Positions 21,728 through 32,604 of a DNA stretch of 64,000 nt are shown in pieces (the stretch's first letter is position 1; each line of letters begins with the position of its first letter). Below the pieces are notes generated by a model. That model had not been told where the DNA came from and did no database searches. It was given only the letters and a program-made list of their open reading frames with translations. Source of the DNA: an uncultured Trichococcus sp. (GTDB lineage Bacteria > Bacillota > Bacilli > Lactobacillales > Aerococcaceae); assembly GCF_963667775.1 (NCBI RefSeq), contig NZ_OY764015.1, positions 3,151,001 through 3,215,000 on the forward strand, read 5' to 3'. The translations under genes were made by a program, and so were the position numbers.

Positions 21728-22084
21728 GTGATTACTAAACCAGATAAAAACAAAGTGCGCCAAGCTAGACACGCACGTGTAAGAAGAAAAATCTCTGGTA
21801 CTGCAGAGTGCCCACGCTTGAACGTTTTTCGTTCCAACAAAAACATCTACGCTCAATTAATTGATGACGTAGCGGGTGTGACGCTAGCAAGTGCCTCTAC
21901 AAAAGAATCAGAAATCGCAAAAGGTACTAAAACTGAAGCTGCTGCTGCAGTCGGAAAACTAATTGCTGAACGTTCTGTTGCTAAAGGTATCAAAAAAGTA
22001 GTCTTTGACCGTGGTGGCTATCTGTACCATGGTCGTGTGCAGGCTTTGGCTGAAGCTGCTCGCGAAAATGGACTAGATTTCTAG
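21728..22084 (+). CDS. rplR: 50S ribosomal protein L18
   Basis: Brings 5S rRNA to the 50S with L5. The start at the GTG 21728 gives [20 protein letters not shown] and 118 residues; the GTG at 21719 is inside the ribosome site AGAGGTG. Conserved [18 protein letters not shown] and C-terminal [17 protein letters not shown]. Confidence 0.97.
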   Translation: MITKPDKNKVRQARHARVRRKISGTAECPRLNVFRSNKNIYAQLIDDVAGVTLASASTKESEIAKGTKTEAAAAVGKLIAERSVAKGIKKVVFDRGGYLYHGRVQALAEAARENGLDF

Positions 22085-22104
22085 GAAAAGGAGGATAACC
22101 ACAC

Positions 22105-22605
22105 ATGGTTTATGTTGACCCAGCTCATATTGAATTAGAAGATCGCGTTGTTGCAATCAATCGTGTAACAAAAGTTGTTAAAGGTGGACGTCGTCTGCGT
22201 TTTGCTGCTTTAGTTGTTGTAGGAGACAGAAACGGACATGTAGGATTCGGTACTGGTAAAGCAGCCGAGGTTCCAGAAGCTATTCGTAAAGCTATCGAAA
22301 GTGCTAAAAAGAGCCTTATTGAAGTTCCAATGTCTGAATCAACAATCCCTCACCAAGTTATCGGAACTTTCTGTGGCGGAAACGTAATGTTGAAACCTGC
22401 TAAATCCGGTTCCGGAGTATCTGCAGGCGGACCAGTCCGTGCCGTTGTTGAATTAGCTGGTATCGCTGATATCACAAGCAAGTCACTTGGTTCGAACACA
22501 CCTATCAACATGGTACGTGCTACAATCGATGGCTTGAAACAATTGAAAAATGCTGAAGACGTTGCGAAATTACGCGGCAAATCAGTTGAAGAATTATTAG
22601 GATAA
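22105..22605 (+). CDS. rpsE: 30S ribosomal protein S5
   Basis: 30S protein important for decoding fidelity and mRNA unwinding. 166 residues; double-stranded-RNA-like N-terminal domain with [20 protein letters not shown], the loop altered in spectinomycin-resistant mutants, intact here. AAGGAGG precedes the ATG. Confidence 0.98.
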   Translation: MVYVDPAHIELEDRVVAINRVTKVVKGGRRLRFAALVVVGDRNGHVGFGTGKAAEVPEAIRKAIESAKKSLIEVPMSESTIPHQVIGTFCGGNVMLKPAKSGSGVSAGGPVRAVVELAGIADITSKSLGSNTPINMVRATIDGLKQLKNAEDVAKLRGKSVEELLG

Positions 22606-22618
22606 GGAGGACTACATC

Positions 22619-22801
22619 ATGGCAGAAGTAAAGATCACTTTAACACGCAGCTTGATCGGACGTCCTCAAAACCAAAAAGATACTTGCAAGGCTTTGGGAT
22701 TGTCCAAAATCGGCAAAACTGTTGTGAAACCAGCTAACCCAGCTATCTTGGGCATGATTAACACAGTAAGCCACTTAGTAACATCAGAAGAAGTTAAATA
22801 A
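22619..22801 (+). CDS. rpmD: 50S ribosomal protein L30
   Basis: Small 50S protein of 60 residues; [19 protein letters not shown] and the GLSKIGKTV motif identify it. AAGGAGG precedes the ATG. Between rpsE and rplO as usual. Confidence 0.97.
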   Translation: MAEVKITLTRSLIGRPQNQKDTCKALGLSKIGKTVVKPANPAILGMINTVSHLVTSEEVK

Positions 22802-22834
22802 TAAATATCAGATTGAAGGAGGTGCCAAGTTACT

Positions 22835-23274
22835 ATGAAACTTCATGAATTAAAACCAGCTGAAGGCTCACGTAAAGAACGTAACCGTGTCGGTCGCGGA
22901 TCTTCATCCGGTAATGGTAAAACATCCGGTCGTGGACATAAAGGCCAAAAAGCCCGTTCAGGCGGCGGTGTGAGACTTGGATTCGAGGGTGGACAAACTC
23001 CATTGTTCCGTCGTCTTCCAAAACGTGGATTCACGAACATCAACCGTAAGGAATATGCTGTCATCAACTTAGAAACATTAAACCGTTTCGAAGATGGTAC
23101 AGAAGTTACTCCAGCTTTATTAGTTGAAACTGGTATTGTCAGAGATGAAAAATCAGGCATCAAAGTTTTGGGCAACGGAAGCGTTGAGAAAAAACTGACA
23201 GTTAAAGCTAATAAATTCTCCGAAGCAGCACAAAAAGCTATCGAAGCTGCAGGTGGGACTGTTGAGGTGATCTA

Positions 23275-23275
<1 letters not shown>
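22835..23275 (+). CDS. rplO: 50S ribosomal protein L15
   Basis: Late-assembly protein at the 50S core. 146 residues, Gly/Arg-rich N-terminus ([20 protein letters not shown]). GGAGGTG precedes the ATG. Its stop codon overlaps the secY start by one base. Confidence 0.98.
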
Positions 23276-25279
<2,004 letters not shown>

Positions 25280-25313
25280 TTGCAAATGTCATTTGAAGTT
25301 AATCGAAAATTTC

Positions 25314-25342
25314 TTTTCAATCGATACTTGCTATGGTATAAT
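25314..25342 (+). promoter_or_regulatory. Internal promoter before infA
   Basis: TTTTCA, 17 bases, TATAAT with TG one base before the -10 (extended -10), in the adk-infA gap. It would boost infA-rpmJ-rpsM-rpsK-rpoA-rplQ. Confidence 0.65.
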
Positions 25343-25414
25343 CTAGCAGTTAGAGTAAAAATTGCCAAGACATGAGATTAATCAGCTCAACAGAATGTTA
25401 GGAGGTTAGCAGGC

Positions 25415-25633
25415 GTGGCGAAAGACGATGTCATTGAGATCGAAGGAGTTGTCGTTGAAACTTTGCCCAATGCAATGTTTAAAGTCGAACTTGAAAATGG
25501 TCACATAGTATTAGCTCACGTATCTGGTAAAATTAGAATGCATTACATCCGCATTTTGCCAGGCGATAAAGTTACGGTAGAATTATCACCGTACGATCTT
25601 ACTCGTGGACGCATTACTTACCGCTTTAAATAA
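25415..25633 (+). CDS. infA: Translation initiation factor IF-1
   Basis: OB-fold protein that occupies the A site during initiation. 72 residues; [20 protein letters not shown] and the C-terminal [15 protein letters not shown] are near invariant. GTG start after AGGAGG. Internal promoter upstream. Confidence 0.98.
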   Translation: MAKDDVIEIEGVVVETLPNAMFKVELENGHIVLAHVSGKIRMHYIRILPGDKVTVELSPYDLTRGRITYRFK

Positions 25634-25666
25634 TTGCACTCCATCACTAAATAGGAGGGAATTTAA

Positions 25667-25780
25667 ATGAAAGTTAGAGCATCAGTAAAACCCATTTGCG
25701 AAAAATGCAAAGTCATTCGCCGCAATGGTCGTGTTATGGTGATTTGCGAAAATCCCAAACACAAACAACGCCAAGGATAA
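25667..25780 (+). CDS. rpmJ: 50S ribosomal protein L36
   Basis: Smallest 50S protein: 37 residues starting [19 protein letters not shown]. Zinc ligands Cys11, Cys14, Cys27 and His32 are present, so it is the zinc-binding form. AGGAGGG precedes the ATG. Lies between infA and rpsM as in other Firmicutes. Confidence 0.97.
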   Translation: MKVRASVKPICEKCKVIRRNGRVMVICENPKHKQRQG

Positions 25781-25800
25781 TAACAAGGAGGTGCCTATAA

Positions 25801-26166
25801 ATGGCTCGTATCGCAGGAGTAGATGTTCCGCGTGACAAACGTGTAGTTATTTCATTAACTTATATTTTTGGTATCGGATTAAACACAGCTCAAAAAGTTT
25901 TAGCAGCAGCTGAGGTTTCAGAAGATACTCGCGTTCGTGATTTAACGAATGATGAATTAGACCGTATCCGTGTTGAAGTGGATAAATTAAAGGTTGAAGG
26001 TGATCTTCGTCGTGAAGTAAACCTTAATATTAAACGATTGATTGAAATTGGATCTTACAGAGGAATGCGTCACCGTCGTGGTTTGCCTGTTCGCGGACAA
26101 AACACTAAGAACAACGCACGTACTCGTAAAGGCCCAGCTAAAGCAATTGCTGGTAAGAAAAAATAA
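25801..26166 (+). CDS. rpsM: 30S ribosomal protein S13
   Basis: 30S head protein bridging to the 50S and touching P-site tRNA. 121 residues, [15 protein letters not shown] and the basic C-terminal tail [24 protein letters not shown] precedes the ATG. Confidence 0.98.
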   Translation: MARIAGVDVPRDKRVVISLTYIFGIGLNTAQKVLAAAEVSEDTRVRDLTNDELDRIRVEVDKLKVEGDLRREVNLNIKRLIEIGSYRGMRHRRGLPVRGQNTKNNARTRKGPAKAIAGKKK

Positions 26167-26193
26167 TAATTAAGTGAAGGAGGTCAAAACTTC

Positions 26194-26580
26194 ATGGCTA
26201 AAAAAGTAGCTCGCAAACGCCGCGTGAAAAAGAATGTTGAAGCTGGTGTAGCACATATCCGCTCAACTTTTAATAATACTATTGTTATGATTACAGATGT
26301 TCATGGAAATGCTATTTCATGGTCATCAGCAGGTTCATTAGGATTCAGAGGTTCTCGTAAATCTACTCCTTATGCTGCACAAATGGCTGCAGAAGCAGCA
26401 GCTAAAGTTTCTATGGAACATGGCATGAAAACAGTTGAAGTAGCTGTTAAAGGTCCTGGTTCTGGACGTGAAGCTGCCATTCGTTCATTACAAGCTGCAG
26501 GTTTGGAAGTTACCGCAATCCGCGATGTAACGCCCGTTCCTCATAATGGATGCCGTCCACCAAAACGTCGTCGTGTTTAA
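26194..26580 (+). CDS. rpsK: 30S ribosomal protein S11
   Basis: Platform protein of the 30S near the mRNA exit. 128 residues; [15 protein letters not shown] and the C-terminal [16 protein letters not shown] are conserved. AAGGAGG precedes the ATG. Confidence 0.98.
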   Translation: MAKKVARKRRVKKNVEAGVAHIRSTFNNTIVMITDVHGNAISWSSAGSLGFRGSRKSTPYAAQMAAEAAAKVSMEHGMKTVEVAVKGPGSGREAAIRSLQAAGLEVTAIRDVTPVPHNGCRPPKRRRV

Positions 26581-26661
26581 TTGAGAATTGTACTGTTATG
26601 TAACGAAACGCAATGGACTCACTAACATGAACTTCACGTTTTGAAAGGGGTAAATTGATAA

Positions 26662-27606
26662 ATGATCGAAATTGAAAAACCAAGAATTGAAACGATTGAG
26701 ATCAGCGAAGATGCCAAATTCGGTAAATTCGTTGTAGAACCACTAGAACGCGGTTATGGAACAACACTTGGGAACTCATTACGTCGAATTCTATTATCTT
26801 CACTTCCTGGTACAGCTGTAACAACTATCCAAATCGATGGTGTTCTACATGAATTTTCAACGATTGATGGTGTTGTCGAGGATGTTACCCAAATCATTCT
26901 GAACATCAAAAAATTAGCTTTGAAATTGTATACGGACGAAGACAAAACAATCGAGATTGACGTAAAAGGTCCAGCAGTCGTGACTGCAGCGGATATTACC
27001 CATGACAGCGATGTGGAAATCTTAAACCCTGATTTATATATCTGTACAGTTTCAGAGGGAGCACATTTTCATGTTCGCTTGGATGTAAAAAATGGCCGTG
27101 GCTATGTTCGTTCCGAATATAACAAAACGGAAGATATGCCGATCGGTGTTTTGCCAGTCGACTCCATTTATACTCCAATCAGCAAAGTGAATTATCAAGT
27201 CGAAAACACTCGCATCGGACAAAAGAATATTTATGATAAGTTAACGTTGGATGTCTGGACAGATGGTTCCATCAGCCCGGAAGAAGCAGTCAGCTTGGCT
27301 GCCAAAATTTTAACGGAACATCTGAATATTTTCGTTAACCTGACCGATGAAGCCCGCAAGGCCGAGATAATGGTTGAAAAAGAAGAAACGCATAAAGAGA
27401 AAATGTTGGAAATGACTATCGAAGAATTGGATTTATCCGTACGTTCTTATAACTGTTTGAAACGCGCAGGCATCAACACAGTCCAAGAATTGACAGACAA
27501 ATCTGAAGCAGAGATGATCAAAGTACGTAATCTGGGACGCAAATCACTTGAAGAAGTGAAGAACAAGCTGAATGATCTTAATCTAGGCTTGCGTCAAGAC
27601 GACTAG
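26662..27606 (+). CDS. rpoA: RNA polymerase alpha subunit
   Basis: Forms the alpha dimer that nucleates RNA polymerase assembly. 314 residues: N-terminal dimerisation domain (about 1-230, with [19 protein letters not shown]) and C-terminal DNA- and activator-binding domain (about 245-314, with [10 protein letters not shown] and the [11 protein letters not shown] helix). AAAGGGG precedes the ATG. Penultimate gene of the cluster. Confidence 0.98.
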   Translation: MIEIEKPRIETIEISEDAKFGKFVVEPLERGYGTTLGNSLRRILLSSLPGTAVTTIQIDGVLHEFSTIDGVVEDVTQIILNIKKLALKLYTDEDKTIEIDVKGPAVVTAADITHDSDVEILNPDLYICTVSEGAHFHVRLDVKNGRGYVRSEYNKTEDMPIGVLPVDSIYTPISKVNYQVENTRIGQKNIYDKLTLDVWTDGSISPEEAVSLAAKILTEHLNIFVNLTDEARKAEIMVEKEETHKEKMLEMTIEELDLSVRSYNCLKRAGINTVQELTDKSEAEMIKVRNLGRKSLEEVKNKLNDLNLGLRQDD

Positions 27607-27632
27607 TACTGCACAAAGGAGGAAAACCTAGG

Positions 27633-28013
27633 ATGGCTTACCGTAAATTAGGACGCACAAGCGCTCAAAGAAAAGCAATGCTTCGTGATTTGACTACTGA
27701 TTTAATCATCAACGAACGCATCGTTACAACTGAAGCACGTGCTAAAGAAATTCGTTCAACTACTGAAAAAATGATTACTTTAGGTAAACGCGGAGATTTA
27801 GCTGCTCGTCGTTTGGCTGCAGCATACGTTCGTAACGAAGTGGCTGACGTTCGTGAAGAAGATGATAAAATCGTTGTTCAATCAGCGTTACAAAAATTAT
27901 TCTCTGATATCGCACCTCGCTATGCAGAACGTCAAGGCGGATACACACGTATCTTGAAGACTGAACCTCGCCGTGGCGATGCTGCACAAATGGTTATCAT
28001 TGAATTAGTATAA
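27633..28013 (+). CDS. rplQ: 50S ribosomal protein L17
   Basis: 50S protein near the tunnel exit. 126 residues; [20 protein letters not shown] and the C-terminal [22 protein letters not shown] precedes the ATG. Last gene of the long ribosomal cluster, followed by a structured 3' region and terminator. Confidence 0.98.
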   Translation: MAYRKLGRTSAQRKAMLRDLTTDLIINERIVTTEARAKEIRSTTEKMITLGKRGDLAARRLAAAYVRNEVADVREEDDKIVVQSALQKLFSDIAPRYAERQGGYTRILKTEPRRGDAAQMVIIELV

Positions 28014-28146
28014 TTCAATCGCATAAAGATGAAACGTTCACTTTTAGATGAAATAGAGTGTTATGATGATGGGATTGCTTATCGCTTCCCTAGTCTAGCT
28101 CAAGGTTCTTCCGAAGATCGCATGATCTTCGGAAGGGCATTTTTTC
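28014..28146 (+). terminator. Structured 3' region and terminator of the ribosomal cluster
   Basis: CTTCCGAAGATC / GATCTTCGGAAG (28108-28135) around a GCAT loop, then a T-run, is a strong terminator. The 90 bases between rplQ and this stem are where the L17 downstream element RNA of Lactobacillales is found; I place it here by position only, since I cannot run the covariance model. Confidence 0.8.
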
Positions 28147-28167
28147 ATCAAAAAAAGTGCTTTTTTT

Positions 28168-28215
28168 ATCAAAAGAAACTAGAAAATGCCAATATATTTT
28201 CTAGTTTCTTTTGAT
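28168..28215. repeat. Perfect 20-bp inverted repeat
   Basis: ATCAAAAGAAACTAGAAAAT at 28168-28187 is exactly repeated in inverse at 28196-28215 with an 8-base loop. No T-run follows on either strand. It lies between the rplQ terminator and the ecfA1 leader. Confidence 0.8.
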
Positions 28216-28259
28216 ATATAAATAAAAGCGTTTTATTTCCGTGCTGTGTCAAGACAGTG

Positions 28260-28332
28260 GATGAAAAATACGGGAGAGTAGTTTATACTTACTAAAGTAG
28301 ACATTTCCTTGCCGTATTTTTCATCTTTTTTT
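28260..28332 (+). promoter_or_regulatory. Terminator-like leader hairpin upstream of ecfA1
   Basis: GATGAAAAATACGG (28260-28273) pairs perfectly with CCGTATTTTTCATC (28312-28325), immediately followed by seven T. The 38-base loop contains a smaller stem TACTT / AAGTA. It lies 75 bases before ecfA1, so it may be a terminator of unknown upstream RNA or a leader attenuator. A TATACT at 28284 lies in the loop without a good -35. Confidence 0.55.
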
Positions 28333-28407
28333 ATACCCGCTTGTCTGAGGGCGGATGATCGGATACGGACTTATAGATTCAATAAAAGAGAAAGTAGGAC
28401 TGCAATC

Positions 28408-29247
28408 ATGAATGAAATTATCGAGTTGCGCAATGTGACTTTTTCCTATTCAGAGGAAGATGCAAGGCCGGCATTGAACAACGTTTCGTTGACAATCCAG
28501 CAAGGTGAATGGATTGCCATCATCGGGCCTAATGGTTCAGGCAAGTCAACCTTGGCCAAAACGATCAACGGTCTGATAGAAGCGAACTCCGGAGAAGTGA
28601 TCATCGAAGGGATAGCTTTGAATGCAGAGACGGTTTGGGACGTCCGCAAAAAAATCGGGATGGTCTTCCAGAATCCGGACAATCAGTTCGTCGGTTCGAC
28701 CGTGCAGGATGACGTAGCTTTCGGTCTGGAGAATGTCGGCATTCCCCGAGAGGAAATGGTGAAGCGGGTAGCCGATGCGGTTGCGGCTGTCAATATGGCT
28801 AACTTCATGGACAAGGAACCGGCACGACTTTCGGGCGGGCAGAAGCAACGGGTGGCGATTGCCGGAATTGTGGCTTTGTCTCCTGATATCATCATCCTTG
28901 ATGAGGCGACGACCATGCTGGATCCGGAAGGCCGTCATGAAGTCATCGAGACCATCCAGGAAATAAAAGAAAAAGAAAATCTGACGGTGATCTCGATCAC
29001 CCATGACATTGATGAGGCTGCAAAAGCGAATCGCATCTTTGTGATGGAAGCTGGGCAATTGACACGGATCGGCACACCGGAAGAAATATTCAGTTTGGGC
29101 AAGGAAATCATCGATATCGGTTTGGATATACCGTTCCCAGAAAAACTGAAATACCAATTGAAGAGACAGGGACTGGAAGTTCCTGAAGACTATTTGACTG
29201 AGGAAGGGATGGTGAACTGGTTATGGACATTACTTTCGAAAAAGTAG
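28408..29247 (+). CDS. ecfA1: ECF transporter ATPase EcfA1
   Basis: One of two ATPases that energise the shared vitamin/metal ECF transport module. 279 residues: Walker A GPNGSGKS (40-47), Q-loop FQNPDNQ (87-93), signature LSGGQ (141-145), Walker B IIILDEAT (161-168). Start is the ATG at 28408, preceded by AGTAGGA; upstream in-frame codons run into the leader hairpin. Overlaps ecfA2 by 25 bases. The substrate-binding S components are encoded elsewhere. Confidence 0.94.
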   Translation: MNEIIELRNVTFSYSEEDARPALNNVSLTIQQGEWIAIIGPNGSGKSTLAKTINGLIEANSGEVIIEGIALNAETVWDVRKKIGMVFQNPDNQFVGSTVQDDVAFGLENVGIPREEMVKRVADAVAAVNMANFMDKEPARLSGGQKQRVAIAGIVALSPDIIILDEATTMLDPEGRHEVIETIQEIKEKENLTVISITHDIDEAAKANRIFVMEAGQLTRIGTPEEIFSLGKEIIDIGLDIPFPEKLKYQLKRQGLEVPEDYLTEEGMVNWLWTLLSKK

Positions 29248-30134
29248 GCTACTCGTACTCAGCCGGAACGCCTTTCGAAAGCCGGGCTCTTTATGATGTG
29301 AACCTGAATATCCCGGACGGCAGTTATACGGCATTGATCGGGCATACCGGCAGCGGAAAATCAACGGTCACGCAGCATCTGAATGCTTTGTTGAAGCCAA
29401 CGGAAGGCAGTGTGACGATCGGGGACCGCGTCATAACGAACAAATCGAACAACAAAAATCTGAAGGACCTCCGGAAAAAAGTCGGGATCGTGTTCCAATT
29501 TCCGGAGTCGCAACTGTTCGAAGAGACGATCGCGAAGGATATCGCCTTCGGACCGATGAACTTCGGCGTCAGCGAAGCGGATGCAATGGCGATCGTGAAG
29601 CGCGTATTGCCTTTGGTCGGCTTGGATGAATCCTTCATGGATCGTTCCCCATTCGACCTCTCAGGGGGCCAAATGAGACGCGTAGCGATTGCCGGTGTAT
29701 TGGCGATGGAACCGGAAGTGCTGGTCCTGGATGAACCGACGGCCGGATTGGATCCTGCCGGCAGACGCGAGATCATGAATATGTTCTACCAACTCCATAT
29801 CGACAAAGGACTGACCATCGTATTGGTCACGCATCAGATGAATGATGTCGCAACCTATGCGGATCATGTGGTCATCCTTGAAAAAGGGACAGTTGTCCGG
29901 ATGGGCCCGCCTGCAGAAATTTTCCAGGATGCCACTTGGCTCCAGGAGAAACAGTTGGGCTTGCCTTCTGCGTTGGCTTTTCTGGATACATTCAGCAAAA
30001 GGACAGGCATCGATTTCGGAAACGAAAGACCGCTGCGTACGGAACAATTGGCGGCTGTGCTGATCGCCAAAATCAACGAAAACCAAGGCTCCCAAAATGC
30101 CGCTAAGGAAGAGGGTGGCAACCATGTTGGATAA
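29223..30134 (+). CDS. ecfA2: ECF transporter ATPase EcfA2
   Basis: Partner ATPase of EcfA1. 303 residues: Walker A GHTGSGKS (40-47), Q-loop FQFPESQ (91-97), signature LSGGQ (146-150), Walker B VLVLDEPT (166-173). The C-terminus is slightly longer than usual. Starts inside ecfA1 and ends inside ecfT (11-base overlap), so the three subunits are translationally coupled. Confidence 0.94.
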   Translation: MDITFEKVGYSYSAGTPFESRALYDVNLNIPDGSYTALIGHTGSGKSTVTQHLNALLKPTEGSVTIGDRVITNKSNNKNLKDLRKKVGIVFQFPESQLFEETIAKDIAFGPMNFGVSEADAMAIVKRVLPLVGLDESFMDRSPFDLSGGQMRRVAIAGVLAMEPEVLVLDEPTAGLDPAGRREIMNMFYQLHIDKGLTIVLVTHQMNDVATYADHVVILEKGTVVRMGPPAEIFQDATWLQEKQLGLPSALAFLDTFSKRTGIDFGNERPLRTEQLAAVLIAKINENQGSQNAAKEEGGNHVG

Positions 30135-30921
30135 ATTATTGTTCGGTCGCTATATCCAAGGTGATTCGCTGGTCCATCGACTGGATCCGCGCGCGAAGTT
30201 GATCGGTGCTTTCTATTTCATCATCGTCATCTTTCTGGCCAACAACTGGCAGACTTATCTGATCATGACGTTGTTCACTTTTTTGTGCGTCATTCTGTCT
30301 GACATCAAACTGTCGGTCTTTTTGAACGGCGTGAAGCCGCTGATCTGGTTGATCCTGTTCACGGTATTGCTGCAGATCCTCTTCACACGGGGCGGAGAAA
30401 CGTACTTGATCCTGGGGCCAATCAGCATCACTTCATTCGGGGTGATCAATGGTGCCTTCATCTTCATGCGTTTTGTCCTGATCATCTTCATTTCGACACT
30501 GCTGACGCTCACAACGATGCCGTTGTCGCTGACTGATGCGATCGAAAAGCTTTTGGGGCCGTTGAAACGCTTCAAGGTTCCTGTCCATGAAATCGCGCTG
30601 ATGCTTTCCATCGCGTTGCGTTTCGTGCCGACATTGATGGATGAAGCTTCGAAGATCATGAACGCGCAACGGGCTCGCGGTGTCGAGTTCGGCGAAGGCA
30701 ATATCGTGAAGCAGATGAAGGCCGTCACACCGATTTTGGTGCCGCTGTTCGTCAGCTCATTCAACCGGGCCGACGAATTGGCGAATGCCATGGAAGCGCG
30801 CGGCTACCAAGGCGGGGAAGGCCGGACGAAATACCGCATCCTCGATTGGCAGAGGCGCGATACGTTGAGTATGCTGGCTTTTGTCGGACTGACCGGGCTG
30901 CTGCTGTTCTTCCGGTCTTGA
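30124..30921 (+). CDS. ecfT: ECF transporter transmembrane subunit EcfT
   Basis: Scaffold membrane subunit that joins the ATPases to interchangeable S components. 265 residues with about five to six membrane segments and two coupling Ala-Arg-Gly motifs (ARG at 184-186 and 225-227), the diagnostic EcfT feature. The ATG at 30124 follows AGAGGGTGG in the end of ecfA2. A terminator follows. Confidence 0.94.
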   Translation: MLDKLLFGRYIQGDSLVHRLDPRAKLIGAFYFIIVIFLANNWQTYLIMTLFTFLCVILSDIKLSVFLNGVKPLIWLILFTVLLQILFTRGGETYLILGPISITSFGVINGAFIFMRFVLIIFISTLLTLTTMPLSLTDAIEKLLGPLKRFKVPVHEIALMLSIALRFVPTLMDEASKIMNAQRARGVEFGEGNIVKQMKAVTPILVPLFVSSFNRADELANAMEARGYQGGEGRTKYRILDWQRRDTLSMLAFVGLTGLLLFFRS

Positions 30922-30960
30922 ACGCTTATAGGCTGATTCAGCCGCTAGAGAACGAGTCTG

Positions 30961-30990
30961 GGGACCGGGTAGCATTTCCGGTCCCTTTTA
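30961..30990 (+). terminator. Terminator after ecfT
   Basis: GGGACCGG / CCGGTCCC with a 9-base loop followed by TTTT. Confidence 0.8.
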
Positions 30991-30995
30991 AAATG

Positions 30996-31021
30996 AGAAA
31001 AGCTGAACGGGTTCGTTCAGC
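30996..31021. repeat. 26-base hairpin element, copy 1
   Basis: Contains GCTGAAC / GTTCAGC around GGGTTC. The 26 bases are identical to 53096-53121, where the hairpin is extended into a full bidirectional terminator; here the right arm is not extended. Confidence 0.75.
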
Positions 31022-31038
31022 CCTGAAAGAAATTTAGG

Positions 31039-31082
31039 AAATCTGTCCGAATGAGCATCGGAGAGCGCAATAGGACAGATTT
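31039..31082. repeat. Inverted repeat in the ecfT-truA gap
   Basis: AAATCTGTCC (31039-31048) and GGACAGATTT (31073-31082) are perfect inverse copies. The rest of the 320-base gap shows no gene; a TATACT at 31195 lacks a convincing -35. Confidence 0.55.
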
Positions 31083-31242
31083 ATCTAATTTCCGAAGGGC
31101 TAACCCGTGAAGCTGGACATTATTTTAGGTGCATGAAACATGTTGCTAACCTGTGAGATACCTGCGGTGATGCACATTCAAGTACAAAAAATTATATACT
31201 TTCGTTGTATTATAAATAATAAGAAAGGGGCATACGCCAACC

Positions 31243-32016
31243 ATGACTGCACAACGGTACAAATGCATCGTGCAATATGACGGAACGGGTTATGTGGGCT
31301 ATCAGGTCCAACCTAACGGCAACAGTGTCCAGACCGAGATAGAAAAGGCCTTGAAGAAAATGTCGAACGGGCAGACCATTCCGATCCACGCATCCGGCCG
31401 AACAGATTCAGGAGTCCATGCGCTCGGACAAGTCATCCATTTTGATTACCCGGCTGCAATCAAGCCGGATCATCTGCTGCGGGCATTGAACAGTTTGCTG
31501 CCCGATGATATTTTGATCAAATCCGTGGAGCTTGCTTCAGAGGAGTTCCATTCGCGTTATCATGCGATAGGGAAAAAATACATTTACCGGGTCGATCTTG
31601 ATCGCTTCCCGAACCCTTTCAAACGGCTCTACACGACGCACCATCCTTACCGCTTCAATATGGAAAACCTGGAGCAAGCCATCAAAAAACTGGAGGGCGA
31701 GCACGACTTCACCAGCTTCTGCTCGACAAAAACCGACAAGACTGATCTGGTCCGCACCGTCTATGAAGCCAGCGTCAGGAAGGACGAGGCAAACAATGAG
31801 CTGGTATTCACCTTCAGGGGCAATGGTTTTCTCTATAACATGATCCGCATTTTCGTGGGGACGCTGCTGCAGATCGCTGACGGCCTGAAAAAAGTCGAGG
31901 AGATCGATCGCCTTTTGGAAGTGAAAGATCGACGCAAAGCCGGGCCGACAGCCCCGCCGCAAGGCTTGTATCTCGTGGAAGTCTACTATGATGAAGAAAA
32001 ATTAAGGAATGGATAG
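31243..32016 (+). CDS. truA: tRNA pseudouridine(38-40) synthase TruA
   Basis: Isomerises uridines 38-40 in the anticodon arm. 257 residues; catalytic Asp55 in ASGRTDSGVHALGQ (50-63), and FLYNMIRIFVGTL in the second half. Companion of ecfA-ecfT in many Lactobacillales. Followed after 11 bases by a chorismate mutase gene, probably cotranscribed. Confidence 0.95.
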   Translation: MTAQRYKCIVQYDGTGYVGYQVQPNGNSVQTEIEKALKKMSNGQTIPIHASGRTDSGVHALGQVIHFDYPAAIKPDHLLRALNSLLPDDILIKSVELASEEFHSRYHAIGKKYIYRVDLDRFPNPFKRLYTTHHPYRFNMENLEQAIKKLEGEHDFTSFCSTKTDKTDLVRTVYEASVRKDEANNELVFTFRGNGFLYNMIRIFVGTLLQIADGLKKVEEIDRLLEVKDRRKAGPTAPPQGLYLVEVYYDEEKLRNG

Positions 32017-32027
32017 GAGGAAGACGG

Positions 32028-32294
32028 ATGTTTGAAAAGGAAAGAGCGGAAATCGATGCCATCGACCAGGAACTGGTGAAACTGTTCGAACGCCGGATGG
32101 ATGCAGTGACGGAGATTGCGCGGATCAAGAAAGCGCACAAATTGCCGATCCTGGACCAATCCAGGGAAGATAGGGTGCTGGATAAAGTGCGCGGGCTGAC
32201 CGTGAACAAAGATTATGAAGAAAGCATGGAAGACCTCTTCCGCTCCTTGATGACGATCACGAAAGCATTCGAAACCAAACAGAACGAACAATAA
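32028..32294 (+). CDS. aroQ: Chorismate mutase, AroQ type
   Basis: All-helical enzyme that converts chorismate to prephenate for Phe/Tyr synthesis. 88 residues with the family pattern: IDAIDQELVKLFERRM, EIARIKK, and a third helix ending FRSLMTIT. It is a free-standing domain, without fused DAHP synthase or dehydratase. AGGAGG precedes the ATG. Inserted between truA and the region holding rplM, with its own terminator. Confidence 0.88.
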   Translation: MFEKERAEIDAIDQELVKLFERRMDAVTEIARIKKAHKLPILDQSREDRVLDKVRGLTVNKDYEESMEDLFRSLMTITKAFETKQNEQ

Positions 32295-32306
32295 GGAAGT
32301 ATGCTG

Positions 32307-32353
32307 AAAAAACGGCTGCGGAAAAGACGAAATCTTTTCCGCAGCCGTTTTTT
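32307..32353 (+). terminator. Terminator after aroQ
   Basis: A 21-bp stem with core CGGCTGCGGAAAAGA / TCTTTTCCGCAGCCG, a short loop, and T-run. Very strong. Confidence 0.93.
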
Positions 32354-32388
32354 GCGTGCTTGAGCAACTTTTAAATCGGCGCCAGCTC

Positions 32389-32538
32389 CGGCGATGGGGT
32401 CCTTACCGGAGGACAACCTCTGGAATCGGATCCAACTTCGGTGAAGCAGCGCCCACCGGAGCTGCCTACCCATAAACAGTCCGAACACCGGCGAAGTCGT
32501 TGTTCACCGGAGGAAACCAATGGACAGCGCCAGAAAGA
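32389..32538. repeat. Degenerate 50-bp tandem repeat, three units
   Basis: Units start at 32389, 32439 and 32489 with CGGCGA, CGGTGA and CGGCGA, and each carries ACCGGAG about 15 bases on (positions 15-21 of the unit). Each unit can fold, for example CTTCGGTG with CACCGGAG (32436-32458). The array lies between terminators of convergent genes aroQ and metI. Not a CRISPR: no conserved repeat and spacer division. Confidence 0.65.
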
Positions 32539-32579
32539 AAAACCTCCGAAAAGCGCTATACCGCTTTTCGGAGGTTTTC
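32538..32579. terminator. Bidirectional terminator, serving metI on the minus strand
   Basis: AAAACCTCCGAAAAGCG / CGCTTTTCGGAGGTTTT around a short loop; T-runs on both strands. Confidence 0.9.
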
Positions 32580-32604
32580 AACATTCATTTTTCGATCTAT
32601 CTTC

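Noticed and set aside
28029-28214. 61-codon frame after rplQ
   Set aside because: Spans the terminator and the 20-bp inverted repeat; no ribosome site. It is RNA structure, not protein.
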